From the NCBI RefSeq assembly GCF_029910535.1, contig NZ_CP069362.1, positions 1,922,001-1,986,000 on the forward strand: a DNA stretch of 64,000 bases, written 5' to 3'. The translations under genes were made by a program, and so were the position numbers. Shown in pieces: positions 32,199-41,114 of the stretch (within the stretch, counting starts at the first letter, position 1; each line of letters begins with the position of its first letter). The DNA comes from Marinitoga aeolica. Its GTDB lineage: Bacteria; Thermotogota; Thermotogae; Petrotogales; Petrotogaceae. The notes beneath the pieces were generated by a model that was given only the letters and a program-made list of their open reading frames with translations, was not told the origin of the DNA and ran no database searches.

Positions 32199-33781
32199 TT
32201 TAACCCCTTTAACTCTTTTAATTTTTCTACGAATGCTTTAAAAATTGGATGTGGTTTCCCTACTTTACTCTTTAATTCTGGATGGTACTGAACTCCAATG
32301 AAAAATGGATGATCTTTTATTTCTACAGCTTCAACAAAATCTGATTTTGCTGAAATTATTAGTTTATTAGATATGCTTTCATCATCAGGATAAGCAAATA
32401 ATTCTTTAAATTTTTCTAAATTCACTTCGTATCTGTGTCTATGTCTTTCAAAAACTGTTTCTGTTTTATATATATCATACAATCTTGAATTCTTCAATAT
32501 TTTTGTTTCCTGAGCACCTAATCTCATTGTGCCACCTAATTTTAATATTTCTTTTTGCTCTTCCATCATATCAATAACTGGATAAGGTGTATCAGGATCA
32601 AATTCTGAAGAATTTGCATTTTCTAATTTTCCAACATGTCTTGCAAATTCAATAACCATTATCTGCATTCCCAGACATATACCAAAAATCGGAATTTTAT
32701 TTTCTCGAGCTATTTTAACAGCTTTTATTTTACCTTCAATACCTCGTTTCCCAAAACCTCCAGGAATAATAATACCATCGTATTTTGAAAGAAGTTCTTT
32801 TGTTTCTTCCTCTGTTAATTCTTCAATTTGCTGTGAATCTATTAAATCTGGCTTCTCTGCTCCACTTAAAAATATACTTTCTATTATACTTTTATATGCA
32901 TCATCTGTTCCAAGATATTTTCCAATCATGGCTATTTTCAGAGGATGAAAAACTTTTGGATATTCCCAATTCAATTTATTTTGAATTTCAAGATTTAAAT
33001 TTTCAGCAATTATTTTTTGAATACCTAAATTATATAATTTTTCTGGCACTTCATAAACATTATCTGCATCAGGTAAATTAATAACATATTTTCTATTTAC
33101 ACCTGCAAATAATGAAATTTTATCAAGACTACTAGAATCAATAGCTTTTTCAGTTCTAATAATTAACATGTTTGGATGTATCCCAATTTTTCTAAGTAAT
33201 TGAACAGATTGTTGTGTTGGTTTGGTTTTAAATTCATTTGTAACACTTAAATATGGAACAAATGTTACATGAACAAAAAAGAAATTTTCAATACCCTCTT
33301 CTAATGACAATTCTCTTACTGCTTCTAAAAATATCTCACCCTCAATATCTCCAACGGTTCCGCCAATTTCTATCATCAATAAATCTGTATCTATACTTTT
33401 TATTCTATTTTTTATTTCTTCAGTAACATGAGGCACCATTTGTACGGTAGCTCCAAGATATTTTCCTTCTCTTTCTTTTTCTATAATACTTTTAAATATT
33501 TGTCCTGCAGTTATATTATTAAATCTTTTCATATCAATACCTAAAAATCTTTCATAATGTCCTAAATCTAAATCTGCTTCATAACCATCGTCTGTTACAA
33601 AAACTTCACCATGTTGATTTGGATTCATTGTCCCAGCATCAACATTTAAATAAGGATCTATTTTTAAAGAATTTACTTTTATACCACAATCTTTAAGTAC
33701 TCTTCCTATAGAAGCAGAAACAATACCTTTGCCAATTCCACTTAATACTCCACCAGTTACAACAATATATTTTTTAGCCAT
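32195..33781 (-). CDS. pyrG: CTP synthase
   Basis: The product is 528 aa. The N-terminal amidoligase domain begins KYIVVTGGVLSGIGKGIVSA, with the CTP-feedback and UTP regions following. The C-terminal class I glutamine amidotransferase has GICLGMQ (nucleophile Cys) and QYHPELKSK (His-Glu). It makes CTP from UTP, ATP and glutamine. SD AAGGAGG lies before the ATG. No attenuator was recognised in the short leader. Confidence 0.97.
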   Translation of the reverse strand: MAKKYIVVTGGVLSGIGKGIVSASIGRVLKDCGIKVNSLKIDPYLNVDAGTMNPNQHGEVFVTDDGYEADLDLGHYERFLGIDMKRFNNITAGQIFKSIIEKEREGKYLGATVQMVPHVTEEIKNRIKSIDTDLLMIEIGGTVGDIEGEIFLEAVRELSLEEGIENFFFVHVTFVPYLSVTNEFKTKPTQQSVQLLRKIGIHPNMLIIRTEKAIDSSSLDKISLFAGVNRKYVINLPDADNVYEVPEKLYNLGIQKIIAENLNLEIQNKLNWEYPKVFHPLKIAMIGKYLGTDDAYKSIIESIFLSGAEKPDLIDSQQIEELTEEETKELLSKYDGIIIPGGFGKRGIEGKIKAVKIARENKIPIFGICLGMQIMVIEFARHVGKLENANSSEFDPDTPYPVIDMMEEQKEILKLGGTMRLGAQETKILKNSRLYDIYKTETVFERHRHRYEVNLEKFKELFAYPDDESISNKLIISAKSDFVEAVEIKDHPFFIGVQYHPELKSKVGKPHPIFKAFVEKLKELKGLK

Positions 33782-33834
33782 GTCTTAGCCTCCTTTTTAT
33801 TTTAATATTATTTTTACTCATTTTAACAAATAAA

Positions 33835-33860
33835 ATAAGGGAAGCGAAAGCTTCCCTTAT
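33835..33860 (-). terminator. acpP terminator
   Basis: A perfect 11-bp stem ATAAGGGAAGC/GCTTCCCTTAT with a 4-nt loop, followed on the minus strand by TTTATTTGTT. It lies between acpP and pyrG. Confidence 0.85.
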
Positions 33861-33868
33861 AAAGGTCA

Positions 33869-34123
33869 TTATTCTTCTTCTATATTTAATTTTTCAGACA
33901 ACGAATTAATAACATCTTCAACAGTTTTGATGTTTTCCAACTCTTCATCTTCTATAGTTACACCAAGTTCAGATTCAAAAGCCATTGTCAAATCAACGAG
34001 TTCTAAAGAATCAGCATCTAAATCGTCTGTAAATGATGCATCAAGAGTAACATCTTCCTCTTCAACATTTAATGTTTCTACAATAATTTCTTTTACCTTT
34101 TCAAAAAGTTCGTCTCTTGTCAT
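33869..34123 (-). CDS. acpP: Acyl carrier protein
   Basis: The product is 84 aa and strongly acidic. The phosphopantetheine attachment Ser lies in DLDADSLELVDLTMAFE (about residue 38). SD GGAGGT precedes the ATG. It has its own consensus promoter and terminator, so it is a single-gene unit, not embedded in a fab cluster. Confidence 0.96.
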   Translation of the reverse strand: MTRDELFEKVKEIIVETLNVEEEDVTLDASFTDDLDADSLELVDLTMAFESELGVTIEDEELENIKTVEDVINSLSEKLNIEEE

Positions 34124-34185
34124 ATTAATACCTCCCTATTAGATTTCACAAGACAGCCATTGCATTAGATAATAAAATCGGTATT

Positions 34186-34214
34186 ATTATATTAATATTT
34201 TAGCAAGTTGTCAA
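34186..34214 (-). promoter_or_regulatory. acpP promoter
   Basis: On the minus strand TTGACA (34214-34209), 17-bp spacer, TATAAT (34191-34186). The leader to the ATG is about 60 nt. Confidence 0.82.
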
Positions 34215-34243
34215 GTAAAAGTTTCGTGTACTTTTTGTAAAAA

Positions 34244-35092
34244 TTAGAATAGTTTTTTAATTTTTTCTATATCTTCTTTTGTTAATAGCTTTTTTTGAAG
34301 CATTTCATCCATTTTTTTTAATCTGGTAACAGTATCTAATTTTGATAATTCTGAATATACATAGCTTAAAAATTCTTCTTTTGTATTAAATTTATCAGGT
34401 GTAATTAACTCAAAAAAAGTTTCTTTTTGTTCTTCTTGCGTTTTTTCATATTTATCTTTTATAGTAATTTCTTCAATATTTTTATATGTTTCATCAGCTA
34501 TATATAAAGAAGTTGTTTCTTTTATTAAAGAAATAAGTAAAAACCATTCATATAAGTTAAATGTTATTATCCTAAGGAACATAACAAAGTTAGAATCGCG
34601 ATATTTTAAAATTGGTTTATCAATTAAGTTTTTTTGAATTTCGATATTTTGGATATAAAACTGATCTTTTATTATTTTATTTATTAAACGTGTATAAGTG
34701 AACCAGATAAAAAACAGGAATAAGAAAAATAAAAAAGAATCAAATTTTGGCAAAGAATATTCTAAATTTTGTAATTCTTCAATAGAAGATATTTTATTAT
34801 ACACCTTTTCCAATTGATTTGAGATTTTTATAAAAATTAGCGAAAAACCAGTAAAAGATATAAGATAGCCAAAAAGTATCTTTAAGGAATTTTCTTCTTT
34901 AAATTTATTTAATAATGATAAATCAATATTTTTTAATTTAAATAATATTTTTAATCTTTTTATATGTTCATCCCTATTTTTTAGTAAAATATGATATACA
35001 AACATAGTAATCGCAAAGCTTAATGGCCACAAATAAGGTATTATATACATAATCATCCCTATAATGACAATAAAAGGATTTAAAAAAACCAT
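34244..35092 (-). CDS. Membrane protein of unknown function
   Basis: The product is 282 aa. Hydrophobic segments lie at about 5-37, 73-92, 117-137 and 170-190, giving about four helices. The C-terminal cytosolic part (about 200-282) is charged, ending MDEMLQKKLLTKEDIEKIKKLF, which resembles short oligomerising SHOCT-type tails. SD GGAGTGA, 4-nt spacing, supports the ATG. It is the last gene of the run that begins with aspS and lies 4 bp after hisS. I do not recognise the family. Confidence 0.75.
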   Translation of the reverse strand: MVFLNPFIVIIGMIMYIIPYLWPLSFAITMFVYHILLKNRDEHIKRLKILFKLKNIDLSLLNKFKEENSLKILFGYLISFTGFSLIFIKISNQLEKVYNKISSIEELQNLEYSLPKFDSFLFFLFLFFIWFTYTRLINKIIKDQFYIQNIEIQKNLIDKPILKYRDSNFVMFLRIITFNLYEWFLLISLIKETTSLYIADETYKNIEEITIKDKYEKTQEEQKETFFELITPDKFNTKEEFLSYVYSELSKLDTVTRLKKMDEMLQKKLLTKEDIEKIKKLF

Positions 35093-35096
35093 TTAA

Positions 35097-36362
35097 TCAC
35101 TCCAATAAAGATTTTTCTTTTAGAATTTGAGGTACCCAAAATTTTTCGACTTCAAACTGTTCTCCTGTAGTCATATTTTTAATGGTAACGGTATCTGTTT
35201 TCAATTCATTTTCACCAATTATTGCAACAAAATGTGCATTAACTTTATTTGCATGTTTCATTTGATTTCTAATACTTCTTTCTGAGAGATTTAAGAATAC
35301 TTTTAAACCTTCATTTTTTAGCATTTTAGACAATTTTAGTGCCTCTATATCTGTGTTTTCACCAGAATATGCAATATATACATCAATTTTTTCTGGATTA
35401 TCAATTTCAACATTTTCTTTTTTTAATGCAAGAATAATTCTTTCTATTCCCATTCCGAAACCTATGGCAGGAGTTTCTTTACCCCCAATTTCTTCTACTA
35501 AGGAATTGTATCTTCCACCACCTAAAATGACAGATTGGGCTCCTAATCCTGTATGTTCAATCTCAAAAGCAGTTTTTGAATAATAATCCAATCCTCGAAC
35601 AATCTTTGGATCAATTTCATATTTTATTTCCATTGAATCAAGATAATTGATAACTTTGTTGAAGTGAGTTTTGCAATCATCGCATAGATGATCAATAATA
35701 ATAGGTGCTTTTTTTGCATATTCTCTGTCAATTTTACAATCGAGTAATCTCATAATATTTGTTTCATATCGTTTTTGACAATCATGGCATAAATTTGGGA
35801 GTAAGGTTTTATAATATTCTTTTAAGGCTTCTCTATATTTAGGTCTACATTTTTTGCATCCTATACTATTGATTTTAATTTTGTAATTTTTTAAGCCAAG
35901 AGATTTTAATAATTCATCAGCTAAAATAATAGTTTCTGCATCCGAAATGGGTGTATCTGTACCAAAAATTTCTATTCCAATCTGATGAAATTGTCTTAAT
36001 CTACCAGCTTGTGGTTTTTCGTATCTGAACATTGGACCGATATAATAAAGTTTTATAGGTGATCCTAAATTAATCATAGAATTTTCTACATAAGCTCTCA
36101 CAACTGAAGCAGTTCCTTCTGGCCTTAATGTAACAGAACGTCCTCCTTTATCTTCAAATGTATACATTTCCTTTTGAACAATATCAGTGCTTTCACCAAC
36201 GCTTCTTTTAAATAATTCAGTTGGTTCTATTATTGGAGTTTTTATTTCTTTGAATCCATATTTTAAAAATATTTCTCTAGATTTTTTTTCAATAAAATAC
36301 CAATATTTTGATTCTTCACCAAAAATATCCTGTGTCCCTTTAAACTTCTTATATTGACCCAT
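35097..36362 (-). CDS. hisS: Histidyl-tRNA synthetase
   Basis: The product is 421 aa, a class II synthetase. Motif 1 region GFKEIKTPIIEPTELFKRS, motif 2 RPEGTASVVRAY, the HisRS signatures RGLDYYSKTAFEI and GGGRYNSLVEE, and motif 3 GFGMGIERIILAL are present. A C-terminal anticodon-binding domain follows (about 325-421). A small Cys-rich insertion (CKKCRPKYREAL...CHDCQKRYE...CDDCKTHF) suggests a zinc site, as in some bacterial HisRS proteins. Confidence 0.97.
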   Translation of the reverse strand: MGQYKKFKGTQDIFGEESKYWYFIEKKSREIFLKYGFKEIKTPIIEPTELFKRSVGESTDIVQKEMYTFEDKGGRSVTLRPEGTASVVRAYVENSMINLGSPIKLYYIGPMFRYEKPQAGRLRQFHQIGIEIFGTDTPISDAETIILADELLKSLGLKNYKIKINSIGCKKCRPKYREALKEYYKTLLPNLCHDCQKRYETNIMRLLDCKIDREYAKKAPIIIDHLCDDCKTHFNKVINYLDSMEIKYEIDPKIVRGLDYYSKTAFEIEHTGLGAQSVILGGGRYNSLVEEIGGKETPAIGFGMGIERIILALKKENVEIDNPEKIDVYIAYSGENTDIEALKLSKMLKNEGLKVFLNLSERSIRNQMKHANKVNAHFVAIIGENELKTDTVTIKNMTTGEQFEVEKFWVPQILKEKSLLE

Positions 36363-36372
36363 ATATTACCCT

Positions 36373-37875
36373 TTAAAAGGGCTCACCTCCTCTGAAGTTG
36401 GAAATTTTTATTTGTATAATATCTTTTATATCTCTGAAAATTTTTATAACAGCAAAGAATATTACAAAGAATTCAAGTCTTCCTAAATACATTCCCAAAG
36501 TTTCAATCCATATTACTCCTAATGGAGAATTGGGGGTTGTTATCCCAACAGATAATCCCACTGCAGATAAAGCAGAAGCATATTCAAACATAGAATCTTC
36601 TAACGAATATCCATAAGATAATAAAACTAAAACACCTATAGTATAGATTAAAAAATACATGAATACAACAGCAATTACATCTTTTAACGTATCATAAGAT
36701 ATTTTCTTTTTTGAAATACCTTTATATACTTCAATATGAAAAATACTTCCTTCAGGTTTAAAATAATTTTTTATTTGGTGAATAATGATTTTCCATATAA
36801 CAAAAATTCTGAAAAGTTTTAAACCACCTGATGTTGAATCCATCATACCACCTAATATCATCAATATAGTCATAATTAAAAGTCCAAAACTATTCCAGTT
36901 ATCAAAAGAAACAGTAGAAAAACCAGTTCCAGTTAAAGCGGAAACAGCTTGGAATATTGAATGTCTCAATCCGCCCCAAAAACCATATAAAGTTTTTGTT
37001 GTAAAAAACAAAATTAAAGGAATTGATATTACTAATATAAAAAACATAGTTTTAGGTTCTGGATTCTTCTTAAACAAATCTCTCCTTTTTAAAGCTGCAT
37101 AGTGTACTCCAAAACCAGTACCACCTGCAATCATTAACGCTATAATAATAATTTCGGCATTAATATTATTAAATTCACCAACACTATTTATTTTTGTGGA
37201 AAAACCACCTGTAGCTAAAGCTGTTAAAGTATGGTTAAAAGCATCAAACAATGATAAACCTGCAGCAAATTTTAAAAGCAAAATTCCTATTAAAGCCCAT
37301 GAGAAATAGATTCCAAAAATAATTTTTGCTGAATCTCTCAAATTTGGAACAACATTATCTGTTCTCCCCTCAGCTTGATATAATCCCACGCCTAGGGCAC
37401 CAGTTGCAATAACCATAATTAAAGCAAAACCAGCACCACCAAAATATTGCATCAAACTTCTCCATAACAAAAATATTTTTGGTATTTTTGTAACATCAAC
37501 AAGAGTTAAGCCAGTAGTCGTCCACCCACTGGTTGATTCAAAAATTGCCTGATGAATGTTTAAAATACCAGAAAACACAAAAGGTAAAGCAGAGAAAAAA
37601 ATAGACAAAGTCCACACCAAAAATATGATAACAATAGCATCTTGAATATTTATTGCAGAATTTTTAACATTCCAGCTTAATAAAATAAAGAAAACACCTG
37701 TAAATATACTTATTAAACCAGATTCAAAAAAACTGTAAAATGAGCTAAAATCTTTAAAAAAGATTGAGAGAGATCCAAATATTATCAATCCAATGCCAAA
37801 AGTCACAAGCATTAATCCTGTATTTTTGAAAACTAATTTATAACGATATTTTAAATTTGAAAGATATTTTGGCAT
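36373..37875 (-). CDS. trkH: Potassium uptake membrane subunit TrkH/KtrB
   Basis: The product is 500 aa with about ten helices in four channel-like repeats. Selectivity-filter-like segments are STSGWTTTGLTLVD, TALATGGFSTK, SALTGTGFSTV and SALSAVGLSVG. It moves K+ (with Na+ or H+) under control of cytosolic TrkA/KtrA proteins, which are encoded directly upstream (37880-38990). The length falls between KtrB and TrkH. Confidence 0.94.
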   Translation of the reverse strand: MPKYLSNLKYRYKLVFKNTGLMLVTFGIGLIIFGSLSIFFKDFSSFYSFFESGLISIFTGVFFILLSWNVKNSAINIQDAIVIIFLVWTLSIFFSALPFVFSGILNIHQAIFESTSGWTTTGLTLVDVTKIPKIFLLWRSLMQYFGGAGFALIMVIATGALGVGLYQAEGRTDNVVPNLRDSAKIIFGIYFSWALIGILLLKFAAGLSLFDAFNHTLTALATGGFSTKINSVGEFNNINAEIIIIALMIAGGTGFGVHYAALKRRDLFKKNPEPKTMFFILVISIPLILFFTTKTLYGFWGGLRHSIFQAVSALTGTGFSTVSFDNWNSFGLLIMTILMILGGMMDSTSGGLKLFRIFVIWKIIIHQIKNYFKPEGSIFHIEVYKGISKKKISYDTLKDVIAVVFMYFLIYTIGVLVLLSYGYSLEDSMFEYASALSAVGLSVGITTPNSPLGVIWIETLGMYLGRLEFFVIFFAVIKIFRDIKDIIQIKISNFRGGEPF

Positions 37876-37879
37876 ATTT

Positions 37880-38563
37880 TCATCCTTTCAAAAGTTTGAG
37901 TTTCACCTGTGGAACTTTATCCTTTAGCGAAAAAATAACCAATTTATCCCCAGGAAGTATTTCTGTATTTCCTTGAGGTACGAAAATTTCATCTTTCCTT
38001 ATTAACATACTGACAATTGAATTTTCAGGCATTCGTAAATCTTTTAATTTTTTGTTTGCAGCATAATCCTGCTTTTTTATTCTAACTTCTATGATAGCCA
38101 ATTTATCAGCATAGGGATTGAAAAAACTTAAATTTGTTTGATATTCTATAGAGGCCTCAATTAATTTTTCGACCCAATTTGTTATACTCACAGTTTCTAT
38201 ATGGTTTTTTAGAAATAGCTTTTCATTTTCTGGATAATTGACAAGAGAAATTACACGTATATCTTCATATAGTTGTTTTACAAGCCATGAAACAACAAAA
38301 TTTAATGCATCATCACTTGATAAGGAAATAACTCCACCTATCCTATTAGGAGCCATATCAAGACTTTCTAAAAATGTTATTTCCGTAGGATCATGTAATA
38401 TTCCTTCTAGATTTGAATAATATGCTTTTAATGATAGTATCCTACTTATTGTTTTTTGATCAGATGAAATATAGTATACATAATGTCCTTGATATAATAA
38501 ATTTCGTACGATGGAATATGCAATATTCTCCCCTTCTACTATATAGAATATTTTATTCTTCAT
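37880..38563 (-). CDS. TrkA-type regulator with RCK_C domain and degenerate nucleotide motif
   Basis: The product is 227 aa. The N-terminal Rossmann-like half has lost the GxGxxG motif (IVEGENIAYSIV). The C-terminal half is an RCK_C domain (about 145-225, LAIIEVRIKKQDYAANKKL...LPGDKLVIF). It overlaps the upstream 145-aa TrkA-N gene by 11 bp. Together the two polypeptides correspond to one classic TrkA/KtrA unit plus an extra, inactive-looking nucleotide domain. Confidence 0.85.
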   Translation of the reverse strand: MKNKIFYIVEGENIAYSIVRNLLYQGHYVYYISSDQKTISRILSLKAYYSNLEGILHDPTEITFLESLDMAPNRIGGVISLSSDDALNFVVSWLVKQLYEDIRVISLVNYPENEKLFLKNHIETVSITNWVEKLIEASIEYQTNLSFFNPYADKLAIIEVRIKKQDYAANKKLKDLRMPENSIVSMLIRKDEIFVPQGNTEILPGDKLVIFSLKDKVPQVKLKLLKG

Positions 38564-38990
38564 TCTTTACACCTTCGTTTCCAACCAATTCGTCAACAGC
38601 GTGTTCTATTGGACAAAAAATATTTAAACCAGCCTTTTTAAAAAGACTTTTTTTATGTGGATCATTAACCCTTGCAATTATTTCAAGGTTAGGATTTTTT
38701 GATTTATAAAATGTATTACAGGCATTAGCAAGCATAAAATTCAAATTATCATCAGGTGTTACAATATATATCAAATCAGCCTTTTCTGCTTTTACCTGTT
38801 CTAAAATAGCTATATCAGAACTGTCTACAACCATGGAAAATCCTGTAAAATTGTATTTTTTTAAACGCTCAAGAGCCTCTGGTAACTTATCTACAACAAT
38901 TACATTGTGATCTTTTGAGAAACGTCGAGCTAATTCCGAACCAAGCCTCCCACAACCAATTATTATTATATATTTTATTTTATTTTTCAT
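38553..38990 (-). CDS. TrkA-N (RCK_N) NAD(H)/nucleotide-binding subunit
   Basis: The product is 145 aa, a single RCK_N domain with an intact Rossmann motif IIGCGRLGSELARRF and the ribose-binding Asp in VIVVDKLPEAL. It lacks an RCK_C domain. It overlaps both neighbours (11 bp each), so all subunits of this potassium module are translationally linked. The likely role is ligand sensing for the TrkH channel next door. Confidence 0.88.
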   Translation of the reverse strand: MKNKIKYIIIIGCGRLGSELARRFSKDHNVIVVDKLPEALERLKKYNFTGFSMVVDSSDIAILEQVKAEKADLIYIVTPDDNLNFMLANACNTFYKSKNPNLEIIARVNDPHKKSLFKKAGLNIFCPIEHAVDELVGNEGVKNEE

Positions 38991-39663
38991 TTTTATGAGC
39001 CTCCAGAATTTTTACAATAATACTTTGAAACTCTTTATCTTTAATAGTTCCTTCAGCAAGAGCTAACGCGGCATTATAATGTTTTTTTAATAAAGTTATA
39101 TTTTTTAATTTTTTCCAATATAAATAGCCCAGTAAAAGATGTCCTTCATATCTATTGGGATTATCGAATATTAATTTGCTTATTTTATCCTCTAAAATAA
39201 AAAATTCAAGATTATTATTTTCAGAAAATGTTGCTAATTCATTTTTTAATTTTCTATATCTGCTTTCAAAAGTCTCACCTTTAAATACAGATTCAGCAAG
39301 CATAATGGAAAATTCTTCTGGTACAATAGGTTTTTCGATCCAATCCGTTGCCCCAATTTTAAAAATAGTTCTAATAGAGTTTAAATTCATTTTATTACTT
39401 ACAATATATAAAGGTGTTTTTGGTTGGTATGTTTTTAGTATTTCCAAATATTCTGTTATATTTTCACCATGAAGTTCTATTTCACTCAATATCAGTGAAA
39501 ATTTTTCTTTAAAATTTTCTTCATTATTTAAAAAATCTTTTAATTCATGTGTTGTATAAAGGATTATATTGATATGATCGATGTTTTGGAGATAATTATT
39601 AATCATTTTTTCATATAAAATTACTATTTCAGGCGAATCCTCAATAATTAAAATTTTATGCAT
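38980..39663 (-). CDS. Receiver-like protein lacking the phospho-Asp
   Basis: The product is 228 aa from the ATG at 39663 (SD GGGGGA). Residues 1-120 form a CheY-like fold: acidic pair E8-D9, beta-3 LILSEIELHG, Ser in YIVSNKM and Lys in DWIEKPI. The phosphoacceptor Asp is replaced by Glu61. Residues 130-228 are helical with a TPR-like stretch (YEGHLLLGYLYWKKLKNITLLKKHYNAALALAEG, in parts). It sits between hslU and the TrkA genes. A constitutively on or purely structural receiver is an inference. I do not recognise the full protein. Confidence 0.8.
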   Translation of the reverse strand: MHKILIIEDSPEIVILYEKMINNYLQNIDHINIILYTTHELKDFLNNEENFKEKFSLILSEIELHGENITEYLEILKTYQPKTPLYIVSNKMNLNSIRTIFKIGATDWIEKPIVPEEFSIMLAESVFKGETFESRYRKLKNELATFSENNNLEFFILEDKISKLIFDNPNRYEGHLLLGYLYWKKLKNITLLKKHYNAALALAEGTIKDKEFQSIIVKILEAHKNEK

Positions 39664-39673
39664 AATATTCCCC

Positions 39674-41065
39674 CTAAAGGACAAACTCACTTAAATCCTT
39701 ATTTTCCGCAAGATTTCCAACTCTCTGTTTTACATATTCTTTAGTAATTTGTATTTCCACCTCTGAACCCAATGGTGCTTCAAAAGAAATTTCTTCAAGG
39801 ACCTTTTCAACTACAGTATATAGTCTTCTGGCACCAATATTCTCTATTTTTTCATTTAAATTAAAGGCAATATTTGCAATTTCACTAATTCCTTCTTCTG
39901 TAAATACTAATTTTACACCGTCTGTTTCTAATAAAGCTTTATATTGTTTTGTAACAGCATTTTCTGGTTCAACTAAAATTCTAACAAAGTCTTTTTCGGT
40001 TAAGGCATCTAATTCAACTCTAATTGGAAATCTTCCTTGCATTTCAGGTATTAAATCAGATGGTTTTGCAACATGAAAAGCACCTGCTGCAATAAACAAC
40101 ATATAATCTGTCTTTATTGGGCCATGTTTTGTTACAACGGTAGTTCCTTCTACTATAGGCAATAAATCTCTCTGAACTCCTTCTCGAGATACATCAGGTC
40201 CTGAACCTCCAGATTTAGCTGCTATTTTATCCATTTCATCAATAAATATAATGCCTCTATTTTGTGCTCTATCAATAGCTTCTTGAATCATCTTATCTTT
40301 ATCAATTAATTTTTCTGCTTCCATAGGTAATAAAACATTTCTTGCATCTTTGATTTTCATTTTTCTTCGTACAGTTTTTTTAGGCATCATATTTGAAAAC
40401 ATCTCACCAATTTGTATTCCCATATCTTCAAATTCAGGCCCTAACCCTGCAAACATAGGTGCTGGTGATTCTTCAACTTCAATTTCTATTTCAATATCTT
40501 CCAATTCTTTATTTTTTAATTTTTGTTTTAATTCCAGTCTTCTCTGATAATTATTTGTATTCTGAACTGGTTCTTCTTTTTTAGGTTGATTTTGACCAAA
40601 CATGTTTAATAGTTCCATAAAATTACCAGCAGAAGGTTGTTTCTGCTTTTTTATCCCCATTAAAGCATCAAGAATTTTTTCCTCAACCATTTCTTCAGCT
40701 TTTTCTTCAACATCTTTCATCATTTCATTTCTTACCATATTTATGGAGACATCTACAAGTTCTCTTATCATTGATTCAACATTTTTTCCAACATACCCCA
40801 CTTCAGTAAACCTTGTAGCTTCCACTTTTATAAAAGGTGCATTAGCAATTTGGGCTAATCTTCTTGCGATTTCTGTTTTACCAACTCCAGTAGGACCGAT
40901 CATCAATATGTTTTTTGGCATTATTTCTTTTTTCATTTTTTCTGGTAATTTTAGCCTTCTGTATCTATTTCTTAGTGCAACTGCAACAGCTTTTTTTGCT
41001 TCATTTTGACCTATAATGTATTTATCTAATTCTTTCACAATTTCTTTTGGGGTTAATTCTGCCAT
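39674..41065 (-). CDS. hslU: HslU ATPase subunit of the HslUV protease
   Basis: The product is 463 aa from the ATG at 41065 (SD GGAGGTGA, 5-nt spacing). HslU is an AAA+ unfoldase for the HslV peptidase. LTPKEIVKELDKYIIGQNEAKKAVA, Walker A GPTGVGKTEIARR (about 58), the I-domain (about 105-240), Walker B GIIFIDEMDKIA and the terminal ENKDLSEFVL are typical. The C-terminal ..LSEFVL tail resembles the segment that inserts into HslV. No hslV gene is adjacent in this window. Confidence 0.96.
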   Translation of the reverse strand: MAELTPKEIVKELDKYIIGQNEAKKAVAVALRNRYRRLKLPEKMKKEIMPKNILMIGPTGVGKTEIARRLAQIANAPFIKVEATRFTEVGYVGKNVESMIRELVDVSINMVRNEMMKDVEEKAEEMVEEKILDALMGIKKQKQPSAGNFMELLNMFGQNQPKKEEPVQNTNNYQRRLELKQKLKNKELEDIEIEIEVEESPAPMFAGLGPEFEDMGIQIGEMFSNMMPKKTVRRKMKIKDARNVLLPMEAEKLIDKDKMIQEAIDRAQNRGIIFIDEMDKIAAKSGGSGPDVSREGVQRDLLPIVEGTTVVTKHGPIKTDYMLFIAAGAFHVAKPSDLIPEMQGRFPIRVELDALTEKDFVRILVEPENAVTKQYKALLETDGVKLVFTEEGISEIANIAFNLNEKIENIGARRLYTVVEKVLEEISFEAPLGSEVEIQITKEYVKQRVGNLAENKDLSEFVL

Positions 41066-41090
41066 TAATATCACCTCCGCTTAAAGGTTC

Positions 41091-41112
41091 AAATCCCCCG
41101 GATGGGGGATTT
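41091..41112. terminator. Hairpin between the SLBB gene and hslU
   Basis: AAATCCCCC/GGGGGATTT with a 4-nt loop, just after the SLBB stop on the minus strand. The tail lacks a T-run, so it may be only an RNA-stability hairpin or partial terminator. Confidence 0.45.
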
Positions 41113-41114
41113 TA

